DNA of 64,000 bases from contig CAAEDE010000029.1 in NCBI GenBank assembly GCA_900754525.1, positions 7,188 through 71,187 of the forward strand. Reading direction: 5' to 3'. Every line of letters starts with the position of its first letter. Positions within the stretch are counted from its first letter, which is position 1. The notes beneath the pieces are model-generated. The model worked only from the letters and a program-made list of their open reading frames with translations, was not told where the DNA came from and searched no databases. This stretch comes from an uncultured Collinsella sp. (lineage in GTDB: Bacteria; Actinomycetota; Coriobacteriia; Coriobacteriales; Coriobacteriaceae). The translations under genes were made by a program, and so were the position numbers. Positions 1-8,091 of the stretch are shown in pieces.

Positions 1-2
1 AC

Positions 3-698
3 CATACGGGCTACTTTGAGGCTGAGGTCCTGGCGAAAAAGGCTGCAGACCGTGGGCTTAGGTATCGTACTCTGTGCCCCGAGAATGTTGTCTATCCTTG
101 GCAGTACTGCGCACGCAAGCCGCTGCATGAACAGCGCAGCCTGGCGTACTTTAAGCACGGCATTGAGCTTGCCGAGGTACTTGGGTGCGACCGTATGTCC
201 ATCAACTCGGGCTGGGGCGACTGGGACGAGGACCGCGAGGAAGCCTGGAAGCGCAGCCGCGAGCACTTGTCCATTCTGGCGGAGTATGCCGGCGAGCACG
301 GTCTGGTGCTTACGATGGAAAGCCTGCGTCCCGAGGAGAGCAACCTTGTGACGACGGTTTCCGATGCGAAGCGCATGATTGACGAGGTCGCGAGCCCGTA
401 CTTACAGCCCATGGTTGATACAACCGCGATGGGCGTTGCAGGCGAGACGCTCGAGGACTGGTTTGCCGCCTTTGGTGATGGGGCAATTCACGAGATGCAC
501 TTTATCGACGGTGACCCGTATGGCCATCTGGTATGGGGCGATGGCAAGCACGATATGGACGCCTTTGTCGCCACACTCAACGCCCATGGTTTCGACGGCA
601 TGCTGGGCCAGGAAATCACGGACGGTCGTTACTACGATGACCCGGCGGCGGCAGATGCCAAGAACATGGCCGCATTCGAGAAATATCTGATTGACTAA
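3..698 (+). CDS. Sugar-phosphate isomerase/epimerase, FrlC-like (5' truncated)
   Basis: The reading frame is open from the window edge, so the N-terminus is missing; about 231 residues remain. It is a xylose-isomerase-like TIM barrel. Probable metal ligands are the Glu in MESLRPEESN, the Asp in MVDTTAMG, the His in EMHFIDGDP and the Glu in GQEIT. The stretch from LCPENVVYPWQY to HFIDGDP resembles fructoselysine 3-epimerase FrlC. It is followed at 761 by an FrlB-like deglycase and at 1744 by an FrlD-like kinase, which supports a role in epimerising Amadori-type sugar-amine substrates. Substrate is inferred from family and context; another ketose epimerase is possible. Confidence 0.8.
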   Translation, partial: HTGYFEAEVLAKKAADRGLRYRTLCPENVVYPWQYCARKPLHEQRSLAYFKHGIELAEVLGCDRMSINSGWGDWDEDREEAWKRSREHLSILAEYAGEHGLVLTMESLRPEESNLVTTVSDAKRMIDEVASPYLQPMVDTTAMGVAGETLEDWFAAFGDGAIHEMHFIDGDPYGHLVWGDGKHDMDAFVATLNAHGFDGMLGQEITDGRYYDDPAAADAKNMAAFEKYLID

Positions 699-760
699 AA
701 CAACTATCGGCCACGCAACCAACGTCATTGATTGCGGGCCAAATAAGAAAGGAACTGGAT

Positions 761-1729
761 ATGAACGCACACGATCTGATCAAAGAGGCAATTGCCGAGA
801 AGGGCAAGTTCGACAGCGTCTACTGGATTGCTTGCGGTGGCTCCATGATCGATTTGATCCCGGCTCACGAGCTTCTGCAACGCGAGGCAACCACCTTCAC
901 TTCGTATATCTATACGGCTCGCGAGTTTGATATCATGCGTCCGCGTCGTCTGGGCGAGAAGTCCCTGGTCATCGCTTGTAGCCACAGTGGCAACACCCCC
1001 GAGGTCGTCGAGGGCTGCGAGATTGCCCTTGCTGCCGGCGCTACGGTGATCGCCCAGACCGACAACGCTGGATCTAAGATCGACTCCGGCAAGTGGACCA
1101 CGTGGGTCTACCCGTGGGGCGAGGGTGTGCCGCAGGCCGAGGTCCCCGCTGGCATTTCGCTGTCGCTTGCGGCAGAGCTGCTCGATCAGCAGGAGGGCTA
1201 CGCCGATCTTGCCGATATGTATGCCGGTATCGCCGAGATGGATAAGATTCTTCCCCCGGCACGCGAGAAGGTAAATGCCGAGCTGGGCGATCGCTTTGCC
1301 AAGCTTTGCCAGGAGCACGAGTTCTTCTATATTCTGGGCAGCGGTCCCAACTTTAGCCAGACCTACGGTTTCGCTATCTGCTCTCTTATGGAGATGCAGT
1401 GGCAGCACTGCAGCTACATCCACTCTGCCGAGTACTTCCATGGCCCCTTCGAGGCTACTCAGGATGGCGTTTTTTACTTCCTGCAGATGGGCTCCAGCGA
1501 GTGCCGTGCTATGGACGAGCGCGCCCTGGCGTTCCTTAAGACGCATACCGATACGCTGATGGTGCTCGATGCTAAGGAGTACGGTATGGAAGCCGTGCCG
1601 GCGAGCGTCCGTGCCTATCTGGACCCGGTGCTGTTCTACGCCATGAACTGCGAGCTGCGTGCTGCACGCGGCAAGGTGTTTGATCACGATCCCGATTTCC
1701 GCCGCTATATGGGTGTTGTCGAGTACTAG
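761..1729 (+). CDS. SIS-domain sugar isomerase, FrlB-like 6-phosphate deglycase
   Basis: 322 residues with two SIS domains. The first has IACGGS near residue 23 and the phosphate-binding SHSGNTPEV near 74-82; the second covers about 160-300 with the typical SAEYFHGPFE. The C-terminus, HDPDFRRYMGVVEY, matches the end of fructoselysine-6-phosphate deglycase FrlB closely. The family cleaves fructoselysine 6-phosphate to glucose 6-phosphate and lysine in the cytoplasm. Start: the ATG at 761 sits behind AAGAAAGGAA; an upstream TTG at 728 has no ribosome site. It lies 14 nt before the FrlD-like kinase gene. The exact amine partner (lysine, other amino acid or amine) cannot be read from sequence. 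Confidence 0.85.
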   Translation: MNAHDLIKEAIAEKGKFDSVYWIACGGSMIDLIPAHELLQREATTFTSYIYTAREFDIMRPRRLGEKSLVIACSHSGNTPEVVEGCEIALAAGATVIAQTDNAGSKIDSGKWTTWVYPWGEGVPQAEVPAGISLSLAAELLDQQEGYADLADMYAGIAEMDKILPPAREKVNAELGDRFAKLCQEHEFFYILGSGPNFSQTYGFAICSLMEMQWQHCSYIHSAEYFHGPFEATQDGVFYFLQMGSSECRAMDERALAFLKTHTDTLMVLDAKEYGMEAVPASVRAYLDPVLFYAMNCELRAARGKVFDHDPDFRRYMGVVEY

Positions 1730-1743
1730 AAGGGGCAAAGGCC

Positions 1744-2607
1744 ATGGCATTTAACGTTAACGCGCTCGGATTTGGCGACAACGTCGTCGATCGCTACGAG
1801 CATATCCACACCATGTATCCCGGCGGCAATGCGGTGAACTTTGCCGTGTATGCCAAGAAATGCGGAGCCGCGCGCTCCGCGTATATGGGCATCTTTGGTA
1901 ATGACGCTGCTGCCGAGCACGTGATTGCGAGTCTTGAGGATGAGGACGTTGAACTAGCCAAATGCAAGCAGCTCATCGGTGAGAATGGTGCTGCGCGCGT
2001 GACCGTCGTTAACGGCGACCGTGTTTTCCTTGGCTCCAATGAGGGTGGCATCCGTGGTGATGCTCGCTATGTGCTCGATCGCTTTGACCTTGCGTACATG
2101 AAGCAGTTCGACGTAGTCCACTCGGGCAACTATTGCTTTACCGAGCGCGAACTTCCCAAGTTGAAGGCCGCGGGCATCACGGTTTCGTTTGACTTCTCGG
2201 ACGATTCGACCGACGAGTACTACGAGCAGATTGCTCCCTACGTTGACTTCGCATTCTTTAGCGCGGCAGACGCCGCGAGCGAGGATGAGATTCGCGAGCG
2301 TCTGGCATGGGTGAAGAGCCTAGGTCCGCGTTTTGTATCGGCAACGGCTGGCGCTGAGGGCTGCATTGCCTATGATGGCGATCGTTATTACCGCCAACTG
2401 GCTAAACCGGTAACGGAAATGAAGGACACCATGGGAGCGGGTGACTCGTTCCTGACTTCGTTCTTGATGTGCTATCTCGATTCTGTCAAGCGTGGCGAGG
2501 ATGGCGCCGAGGCCATCGAGCGCGCACTCGACTTTGCTGCCGGGTTTGCCTCGACCGTGTGCGGTATGGAAGGTTCTTGGGGTCACGGGGCACCAATCGT
2601 CGAATAG
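1744..2607 (+). CDS. PfkB-family sugar kinase, FrlD-like
   Basis: 287 residues. The substrate-binding GGNAVNFAVYAKK begins near residue 27 and the PfkB signature DTMGAGDSF ends near residue 236, with catalytic Asp about 234. The N-terminal pattern GDNVVDRY...PGGNAVNFAVY is very close to E. coli fructoselysine 6-kinase. It would phosphorylate the Amadori sugar before deglycation by the neighbouring FrlB-like enzyme. The ribosome site AAGGGGCAAAG precedes the ATG. Family confident; substrate inferred. Confidence 0.85.
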   Translation: MAFNVNALGFGDNVVDRYEHIHTMYPGGNAVNFAVYAKKCGAARSAYMGIFGNDAAAEHVIASLEDEDVELAKCKQLIGENGAARVTVVNGDRVFLGSNEGGIRGDARYVLDRFDLAYMKQFDVVHSGNYCFTERELPKLKAAGITVSFDFSDDSTDEYYEQIAPYVDFAFFSAADAASEDEIRERLAWVKSLGPRFVSATAGAEGCIAYDGDRYYRQLAKPVTEMKDTMGAGDSFLTSFLMCYLDSVKRGEDGAEAIERALDFAAGFASTVCGMEGSWGHGAPIVE

Positions 2608-2677
2608 CTTAAGAAAGCGTGCGGCGGTCTGGCTATGAGGCCTTGGACAGCCGATGCAAAACAATAAGCGAAACGCG

Positions 2678-2711
2678 AAAAGGGGGCTCGCCATGTGGTG
2701 GGTCCCCTTTT
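2678..2711 (+). terminator. Hairpin between the two PfkB kinase genes
   Basis: AAAAGGGG (2678-2685) pairs with CCCCTTTT (2704-2711), and the inside can pair further (CGCCA with TGGTG). The stem ends in four U and lies between the kinase genes ending at 2607 and starting at 2729. It is either an intrinsic terminator or a partial terminator that lowers expression of the distal genes. Confidence 0.55.
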
Positions 2712-2728
2712 GAACATTGGAGAAGACC

Positions 2729-3529
2729 ATGGGTATTAAAGCGTGTGCGGCTGGTTTTTGCTGCGCGGACGTCTATCAAAACATCGGCGTGTTCTATCCG
2801 ACTGGTAACGGCATTGACTGGGGTATCCATCTTGCACGAATGGGCGTTTCGGTATCCGCCGTGTCGGTTGTCGGCAAGGACGAGTACGGAGACAAGATGA
2901 GAGAGGCGCTGGCCGCTGAGGGGCTCGATATCTCACATCTGCGGGTGGAGGATGGCGACACCTCGGTGATGCTCATGGCGTTGAAAGACGGCGTCGATCG
3001 CGTACATCTCGAGGCAATTGATGGCGTAATGGAGACATATCGACCGAATGAAGACGACCGGGCGTTTATCCTAGAACATGACATCATTCACACCGACCTG
3101 TTTGGCAATTGTTTGGACCTCCTGCCCGAATGGCATGATGCGGGCAAAACGGTGGTTATGGACTTCTCGGTGTTCAGCCAGGATCCCGAATATGCATGCG
3201 AGGCTCATTTTCCTTACGTAGACTATGCGTTCATGTCGTTTGAAGAGGACACTCCGGAGCTGCGGGACTGGGTACGCCACGTGCAGGGATTGGGACCGCG
3301 CGTTGCGGTTGCCACACTTGGCGAGAAGGGAAGCATTGCCTATGACGGCGAGCGTTTCTATGAGTGCGGGATCGTACCGGCGGAGAAGGTCGTTAATACC
3401 GTGGGTGCCGGCGACTCGTATATTGCCGGGTTTACCAAGGGTGTGATCGATGGCCTTGATATTCCGGCGTGTATGAAGGCGGGCGCTGAGCTGTCGTCCC
3501 GAGTGATTGGTTCGTTTGAGCCGTACTAG
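2729..3529 (+). CDS. Second PfkB-family carbohydrate kinase
   Basis: 266 residues, paralogous in layout to the kinase at 1744. The signature NTVGAGDSY lies near 224-232 with catalytic Asp about 229. The N-terminal substrate loop is PTGNGIDWGIHLARMG, where the usual GG pair is replaced by TGN, so the substrate probably differs from that of the FrlD-like kinase. The ATG at 2729 follows TTGGAGAA at proper spacing; a TTG at 2717 is less likely. Neighbours suggest phosphorylation of a second sugar-amine or sugar acid in the same pathway. Confidence 0.8.
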   Translation: MGIKACAAGFCCADVYQNIGVFYPTGNGIDWGIHLARMGVSVSAVSVVGKDEYGDKMREALAAEGLDISHLRVEDGDTSVMLMALKDGVDRVHLEAIDGVMETYRPNEDDRAFILEHDIIHTDLFGNCLDLLPEWHDAGKTVVMDFSVFSQDPEYACEAHFPYVDYAFMSFEEDTPELRDWVRHVQGLGPRVAVATLGEKGSIAYDGERFYECGIVPAEKVVNTVGAGDSYIAGFTKGVIDGLDIPACMKAGAELSSRVIGSFEPY

Positions 3530-3556
3530 GGTCAAATGCCTGGAAAGGAGTATGAA

Positions 3557-4417
3557 ATGGTTATCGACATGTTGGTCCATCCTATGCTCTACGGCGAGAT
3601 CTGTGCGCCGGGTGATGAGCCTGATGGATTCGGTTTTTGGTCACGAGAATTTGGTATGGGGCATATGGGCCCCATGGATTGGGAAGAGCTTCAAGTCGAG
3701 ATGGACGTCTGCGATGTGCAGAAGAGCGTGCTCATGCCACTCGATGTAACCACGGCATGCGGAGGACACTTTGGCACCAATGACCAGATTGCCATGCTGG
3801 TTGCCGCGCATCCCGATCGTCTGTGGGGATTTGCGAGCGTAGACCCGCAGGTGAGCGGTGCCGCAGACGAATTGGAGCGCGCCTTTACCGAGTTGGGGGC
3901 AAAGGGGCTTTGCCTGCATCCTGCAAAGCAGGGTTTTGCCCCCGATAATGCTGTGGCCGAGCCGCTTTACGAGCTGTGCGAGCGTTATAACAAGCCGGTG
4001 GTTTTCCATGCCGGTATGTCTTGGGAGCCTGGCGCAGAGCTCTCGCGCAGTAACCCGCTTGCATTTGAGCACACAATCGCAACGCATCCAAATGTGCGCT
4101 TTAGTTTGACCCACTTTGGCTGGCCCTGGGTGCGCGAGACCGTGGCGATGCTGCTCAAGTATCCCAACTGCTACACGGACACCTCTATCACTTACATCGA
4201 TTCGCCCGAGGAGATGATGCAGCGTCTTTTCACGGTCGATATGGGGCCGCTGTGGTATGAGCGCGCGCTTTCGCACCAAGTGATGTTCGCCAGCAATACG
4301 CCGCGCTTCCGTGCATTCAAACTCAAGCGGGCGCTCGATACCGTGCCCATGCGCGATGATGCGCGAGAAAGGCTCTACGGGGGTAATGCCCTGCGTTTTC
4401 TTGAAGGGGATGAGTGA
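3557..4417 (+). CDS. Amidohydrolase-family (TIM barrel) protein with altered metal ligands
   Basis: 286 residues of the amidohydrolase-2 type: VHP near the N-terminus, LCLHPAKQGF, VVFHAGM, SLTHFGWPW, then FASNTPRF near the C-terminus. In most relatives the first motif is HxH and the last carries Asp (as in GTDYP). Here the first His is Leu (LVHP) and the last Asp is Asn (ASNTP), so metal binding or chemistry may differ. Start: ATG at 3557, six bases after GGAAAGGAG; ATG 3536 lies before that site. It is translationally close to the YjbQ gene (2 nt gap). The reaction is unknown; a hydrolase or decarboxylase for a pathway intermediate is plausible. Confidence 0.7.
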   Translation: MVIDMLVHPMLYGEICAPGDEPDGFGFWSREFGMGHMGPMDWEELQVEMDVCDVQKSVLMPLDVTTACGGHFGTNDQIAMLVAAHPDRLWGFASVDPQVSGAADELERAFTELGAKGLCLHPAKQGFAPDNAVAEPLYELCERYNKPVVFHAGMSWEPGAELSRSNPLAFEHTIATHPNVRFSLTHFGWPWVRETVAMLLKYPNCYTDTSITYIDSPEEMMQRLFTVDMGPLWYERALSHQVMFASNTPRFRAFKLKRALDTVPMRDDARERLYGGNALRFLEGDE

Positions 4418-4419
4418 AC

Positions 4420-4848
4420 ATGGTGACGCTCGAGACATTGAGCTATCTATCGACTGCTCCGGACCAGTTCATCGATATTACCGAGGACGTGCACGCCGCC
4501 ATCGAACACAGCTCGGTGACCAATGGCTTGGCAGCGATTATTTTGTCGCATACGACCTGTGGAATCGTGGTAAACGAGGGACTGCCCTGCGTGGAGACGG
4601 ATCTTATGGAAACGCTCGATCGCATCGCCCCACTCGATGCCCCCTACGCGCATGCACACTTCCTGCCGAGCTATGGAGCCACCGGCAACAACTCCTGTGG
4701 GCATATCAAGAGCATGATTTGTGGAAACAGCTGCTTCTTTCCCGTCCAAGATGGCCACATCGTGTGCGGAAGTGCCCAGAACATCTATCTTGCGGAGTTT
4801 GACGGTCCGCAGAAGCGAAAAGTGTACGTCGAGGTGCTGGGGGAGTAA
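4420..4848 (+). CDS. YjbQ/UPF0047 family protein
   Basis: 142 residues of the YjbQ (secondary thiamine-phosphate synthase) family. Visible family motifs are GLAAIILSHTTCGIVVNE, LPSYGATGNNSCGHIKSMICG and FDGPQKRKVYVEVLGE. Some members show weak thiamine-phosphate synthase activity, but the physiological role is unclear. Its position inside a sugar catabolic operon beside FGGY, BtpA and amidohydrolase genes suggests a catabolic role here. ATG 4420 lies 2 nt after the upstream stop, with AAGGGGA as ribosome site inside the upstream gene. Confidence 0.75.
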   Translation: MVTLETLSYLSTAPDQFIDITEDVHAAIEHSSVTNGLAAIILSHTTCGIVVNEGLPCVETDLMETLDRIAPLDAPYAHAHFLPSYGATGNNSCGHIKSMICGNSCFFPVQDGHIVCGSAQNIYLAEFDGPQKRKVYVEVLGE

Positions 4849-4881
4849 CGTCCCTGCGATAACCCTATGAAGGAGCACGTT

Positions 4882-5691
4882 ATGTCGTTTCTAACCTCGA
4901 TGTTCAAGACCGAAAAGCCGGTTATCGGAATGCTGCACCTGCGTCCTCTGCCGGGCGATCCACTGTATTATCCGGGCGGAAGCGTGTCGCAGGTCGTGGA
5001 AGCCGCCAAGCGTGATCTCGAGGCGTTGCAGCAGGGCGGTGTCGATGGCATTTTGATTACCAATGAGCTCTCGATGCCCTATGAGCAGCATGTTTCTCCT
5101 TCAACCCTTGCATCGATGGGCTATGTAATCGGGGCTCTATCCCATGATCTGTCGACTCCTTGGGGAGCTGAGGCTATTTACGATGGTGATGCCACAATCG
5201 AGCTGTGCGCTGCCGTCGACGCGCAGTTCACGCGCTGCAATTTTTGCGGTGCCTGGGCCGGTGATCTCGGGCTGATTAACCGAGATTTCGCTCACACCAT
5301 GCGTCGCAAGGCGGCGCTGCGCCTGGACGACCTCAAACTTTTTCACTTCATCACGAGCGAGGGGGAGGTTTATCTCAACGACCGCAAGACTGCGGACATT
5401 GCCGATTCACTTCTCTTTAATTGCCTACCGGATGCGATGGTCATCGGCGGCTCGGCTGCCGGTCGTGGCGCTTCGGGCGAGCTTGCCGATGAGGTTCGCG
5501 AGCGTGTTGGCCAAGTACCTGTGGTATGTGGCACCGGTTGTCGCGATAATACCGTGGCTGACGTATTTGCTCACTACGATGGCGCGTTTGTCGGCACGTG
5601 CTTAAAGCGCGACGGAAAGCTGGATGCCCCGGTTGATGTTGAGCGGGTAGTTCGTTTTATGGCTGCCGCTCGTACGGCGCGAGGGGAGTAG
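4882..5691 (+). CDS. BtpA/SgcQ family TIM-barrel protein
   Basis: 269 residues. The N-terminal KPVIGMLHLRPLPGDPLYY, GVDGILITNE and C-terminal VGTCLKRDGKLDAPVDVERV are characteristic of the BtpA/SgcQ family. Members occur in sugar operons such as sgc as well as in photosystem assembly; this organism has no photosystem, so a catabolic aldolase- or isomerase-like role is more plausible. Chosen start ATG 4882, six bases after AAGGAG; ATG 4867 would place that site inside the gene. The stop is 6 nt from the FGGY kinase start. Confidence 0.75.
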   Translation: MSFLTSMFKTEKPVIGMLHLRPLPGDPLYYPGGSVSQVVEAAKRDLEALQQGGVDGILITNELSMPYEQHVSPSTLASMGYVIGALSHDLSTPWGAEAIYDGDATIELCAAVDAQFTRCNFCGAWAGDLGLINRDFAHTMRRKAALRLDDLKLFHFITSEGEVYLNDRKTADIADSLLFNCLPDAMVIGGSAAGRGASGELADEVRERVGQVPVVCGTGCRDNTVADVFAHYDGAFVGTCLKRDGKLDAPVDVERVVRFMAAARTARGE

Positions 5692-5697
5692 GCACCT

Positions 5698-7215
5698 ATG
5701 GCGTTCTATCTGGGTATTGATATTGGGACAAGCGCCTCTAAAGGCGTCTTAATCGATGATCGATGCAACATCGTTTGCCAAGCCTCTTGTGGACACGAGA
5801 CGGACAACCCGTGTGATGGATGGTACCAGCATGATGCGGAGGCAGTTTGGTGGGGCGATTTTTGCCGCTTGTCGCGCGAGCTGGTGGTGCGATCGGGGGT
5901 TAACGCGGCGCAGATCGGATGCGTGGGCCTTTCCGCATTGGGTTGCGACTGCGTGCCGGTCGATACCGAGTGCAACGCGCTGGCGCCCGCGATTTTGTAT
6001 GGAGTCGATGCACGTTCGAAGCCGCAGATTGACGAGCTTCTTTCCGAATATGGGTCAGACCGTGCACGCGAGCTTTTCGGGCACGATCCCTGTTCGTCAG
6101 ATATTGCTCCCAAGATCTTGTGGTTTAAGGAGAATATGCCCGAGGTGCACGAACGTGCCGCGAAGTTCCTGACGGCGTCATCGTTTCTGTGCGCGAAGTT
6201 GACGGGGCGTTTTACGGTGGACCGTTATTTGGCGGAGGATTTTCTTCCCCTATACGACCGCTACACCTGGAAGGTTGATGCTCGGGAATGTGCTCGTTTC
6301 TGCCGGCCTGACCAGATGGCGGAGGTAATGTCGGCTACTGATATTGCCGGGGTGATTACGCAGCGTGCGGCAGAGGCGACGGGGCTCGCGGCAGGGACAC
6401 CTGTCTTAGTGGGAACGGGCGACTCTGGTGCCGAGGCCATTTCGACGGGTGTATTCCGTCCTGGCGATATGATGGTTCAGTTGGGGAGTACGGCGTATTT
6501 CATCTACCTAGCTGATCATATGATCGATGATGCCCGCCTGTGGCCAGGGACGTTTATCATTCCCGGAACTTACGGGATCTGCGCGGGGACCAATACGGCG
6601 GGTGCGCTCACATCGTGGCTGCGCCAAGAGCTGTATCGTGATGCCGTGGAGGCCGAGGACCACGGTGGCCCCGATGCATATTCGGTTATGGCGCATGATG
6701 CCGCCGACGTGGCGCCGGGTGCCGATGGGCTCCTGTGTCTGCCGTACTTTGCGGGGGAGCGTACTCCGCTCAATGATCCCGCGGCGCGTGGCGTCTTCTT
6801 TGGCCTGACCGGAAGGCATACGCGAGCCCATATGGTTCGCGCCGCCTTGGAAGGCGTCGCGTATACTGTTGCATCCCATGTCGACATTATCGAGCGAGAG
6901 CATGGTCTGCCAATTGGGCGCATTATGCTTGTCGGAGGTGGAACCAAGAATCCAGTTTGGATGCAAGCTATCGCCGACGTATGCGGGCGCGAGGTCTCGG
7001 TTGCCAAGGTTACGGTGGGCGCATGCTTCGGTGATGCCATCATGGCAGCTCTCGCAGGCGGCGCCTATGCATCATGGGATGAACTTGCCCGAGTCCTTGG
7101 CGTTGCGCAAACAATCGAGCCCGATATGGCTGCCCACGAGTTATATGCGTCGCGCCGTCATATCTTTGACGAATTGTATGCACGCAACCGTGATCTCATG
7201 CACGAATTGATGTAA
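5698..7215 (+). CDS. FGGY-family carbohydrate kinase
   Basis: 505 residues, normal for xylulokinase/glycerokinase relatives. ATP-binding GIDIGTSASKG lies at 6-16, VGTGDSGAEA near 239-248 and the FGGY C-terminal motif MLVGGGTKNPVWMQAIAD near 410-427. It phosphorylates a sugar, polyol or sugar acid; the substrate cannot be told from sequence. It is the last gene of the operon and is followed by a terminator at 7243. Xylulokinase-like kinases are commonly the final step feeding the pentose phosphate pathway. Confidence 0.85.
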   Translation: MAFYLGIDIGTSASKGVLIDDRCNIVCQASCGHETDNPCDGWYQHDAEAVWWGDFCRLSRELVVRSGVNAAQIGCVGLSALGCDCVPVDTECNALAPAILYGVDARSKPQIDELLSEYGSDRARELFGHDPCSSDIAPKILWFKENMPEVHERAAKFLTASSFLCAKLTGRFTVDRYLAEDFLPLYDRYTWKVDARECARFCRPDQMAEVMSATDIAGVITQRAAEATGLAAGTPVLVGTGDSGAEAISTGVFRPGDMMVQLGSTAYFIYLADHMIDDARLWPGTFIIPGTYGICAGTNTAGALTSWLRQELYRDAVEAEDHGGPDAYSVMAHDAADVAPGADGLLCLPYFAGERTPLNDPAARGVFFGLTGRHTRAHMVRAALEGVAYTVASHVDIIEREHGLPIGRIMLVGGGTKNPVWMQAIADVCGREVSVAKVTVGACFGDAIMAALAGGAYASWDELARVLGVAQTIEPDMAAHELYASRRHIFDELYARNRDLMHELM

Positions 7216-7242
7216 TGCTTCCGAATTGTACTGCCTTCCAAT

Positions 7243-7283
7243 AGGGGCTGCGTTGTGCGATTCGCATGCCCCTTGGCATTTTT
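7243..7283 (+). terminator. Intrinsic terminator of the sugar operon
   Basis: AGGGGC (7243-7248) pairs with GCCCCT (7268-7273), with a bulged inner extension (TGCG with CGCA), followed by TTGGCATTTTT. It sits between convergent genes (FGGY kinase + and TatD -). Confidence 0.6.
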
Positions 7284-7294
7284 GCACACAGGGG

Positions 7295-8077
7295 TTAGCG
7301 AAGGTCAAAAACAGAGCGCGCATCTGCTAAAACTGCCGACTCAATGTGCTGTACATCGCAGTTTTTGAGCGTGGCGATGCGTTCTAAGGTCCTTGTGAGC
7401 GATCTGATGAGCGACTGCGCGCTTGTTTCTGTGTTTGACTCGGCTGGTGCATCGGTCTCGAGCAGTAAACGATCGAGTGGAATCTGTCGTGCGTATTCGC
7501 GACCGCGCTTGGTCGCGAGCATGCGTTCGTTGACGGAAAAAAAGCAGCCCGCATTACGCGCGCGGACGAGCTCGTCCGAGGTGCCGCTAAACCAGTGGAA
7601 GATGATGGCGGGGGAGTCGGGGTTTGGGATGAGTAGTCCATGCGATTCGAGGACGTCCAGTACGGCTCCTGCTGAACGAACGGCGTGAATTGATATCACG
7701 CGCCCGGTAAGAGGATGCTGCACGAGTGTATCGCAGAGCCGGTCAAATGCCTGTATTTGCAGCGGCTCACTTCCGGCAAAACGAGCGGAAAAGTCGAGCC
7801 CGACCTCGCCAACAAAACGCTCTTGCGCGGCAATTTGGCAGAGTAGGTCAATTTCTGCGTTGCCGCATCGCTCGTCGGCGAGCCACCAGGGATGGAGGCC
7901 GATGCCCTTGATGACGGTAGGAGGGCGACGGGTTCGCCCATGTACGCTAGCGAAGTCGCGTGGATCGACGCCACAATCAAATAGACCCAAGCCCAGCGCC
8001 GTTGCCTCATCGGCAACGGCGTCCGGGTGAGCCATTAAATCAAGATGGCAGTGTGCATCAAATAACCGGGGCTCCAT
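7295..8077 (-). CDS. TatD-family metal-dependent hydrolase
   Basis: 260 residues. DAHCHLD (7-13) gives the first metal His pair; later come IGLHPWW, GEVGLDFSA, HAVRS and ETDAPAE, in TatD order. The family contains Mg-dependent 3'-5' DNases and D-aminoacyl-tRNA deacylase-like proteins acting in DNA repair or RNA turnover. It starts 14 nt after the stop of the TcdA gene and is probably co-transcribed with it. Confidence 0.85.
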   Translation of the reverse strand: MEPRLFDAHCHLDLMAHPDAVADEATALGLGLFDCGVDPRDFASVHGRTRRPPTVIKGIGLHPWWLADERCGNAEIDLLCQIAAQERFVGEVGLDFSARFAGSEPLQIQAFDRLCDTLVQHPLTGRVISIHAVRSAGAVLDVLESHGLLIPNPDSPAIIFHWFSGTSDELVRARNAGCFFSVNERMLATKRGREYARQIPLDRLLLETDAPAESNTETSAQSLIRSLTRTLERIATLKNCDVQHIESAVLADARSVFDLR

Positions 8078-8091
8078 CTCGGCGCTCTCCG

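Noticed and set aside
725..1750. Long open frame on the minus strand opposite the FrlB-like gene
   Set aside because: High-GC shadow: no ribosome site, low-complexity composition and no family resemblance, while the plus strand encodes a clear SIS protein.
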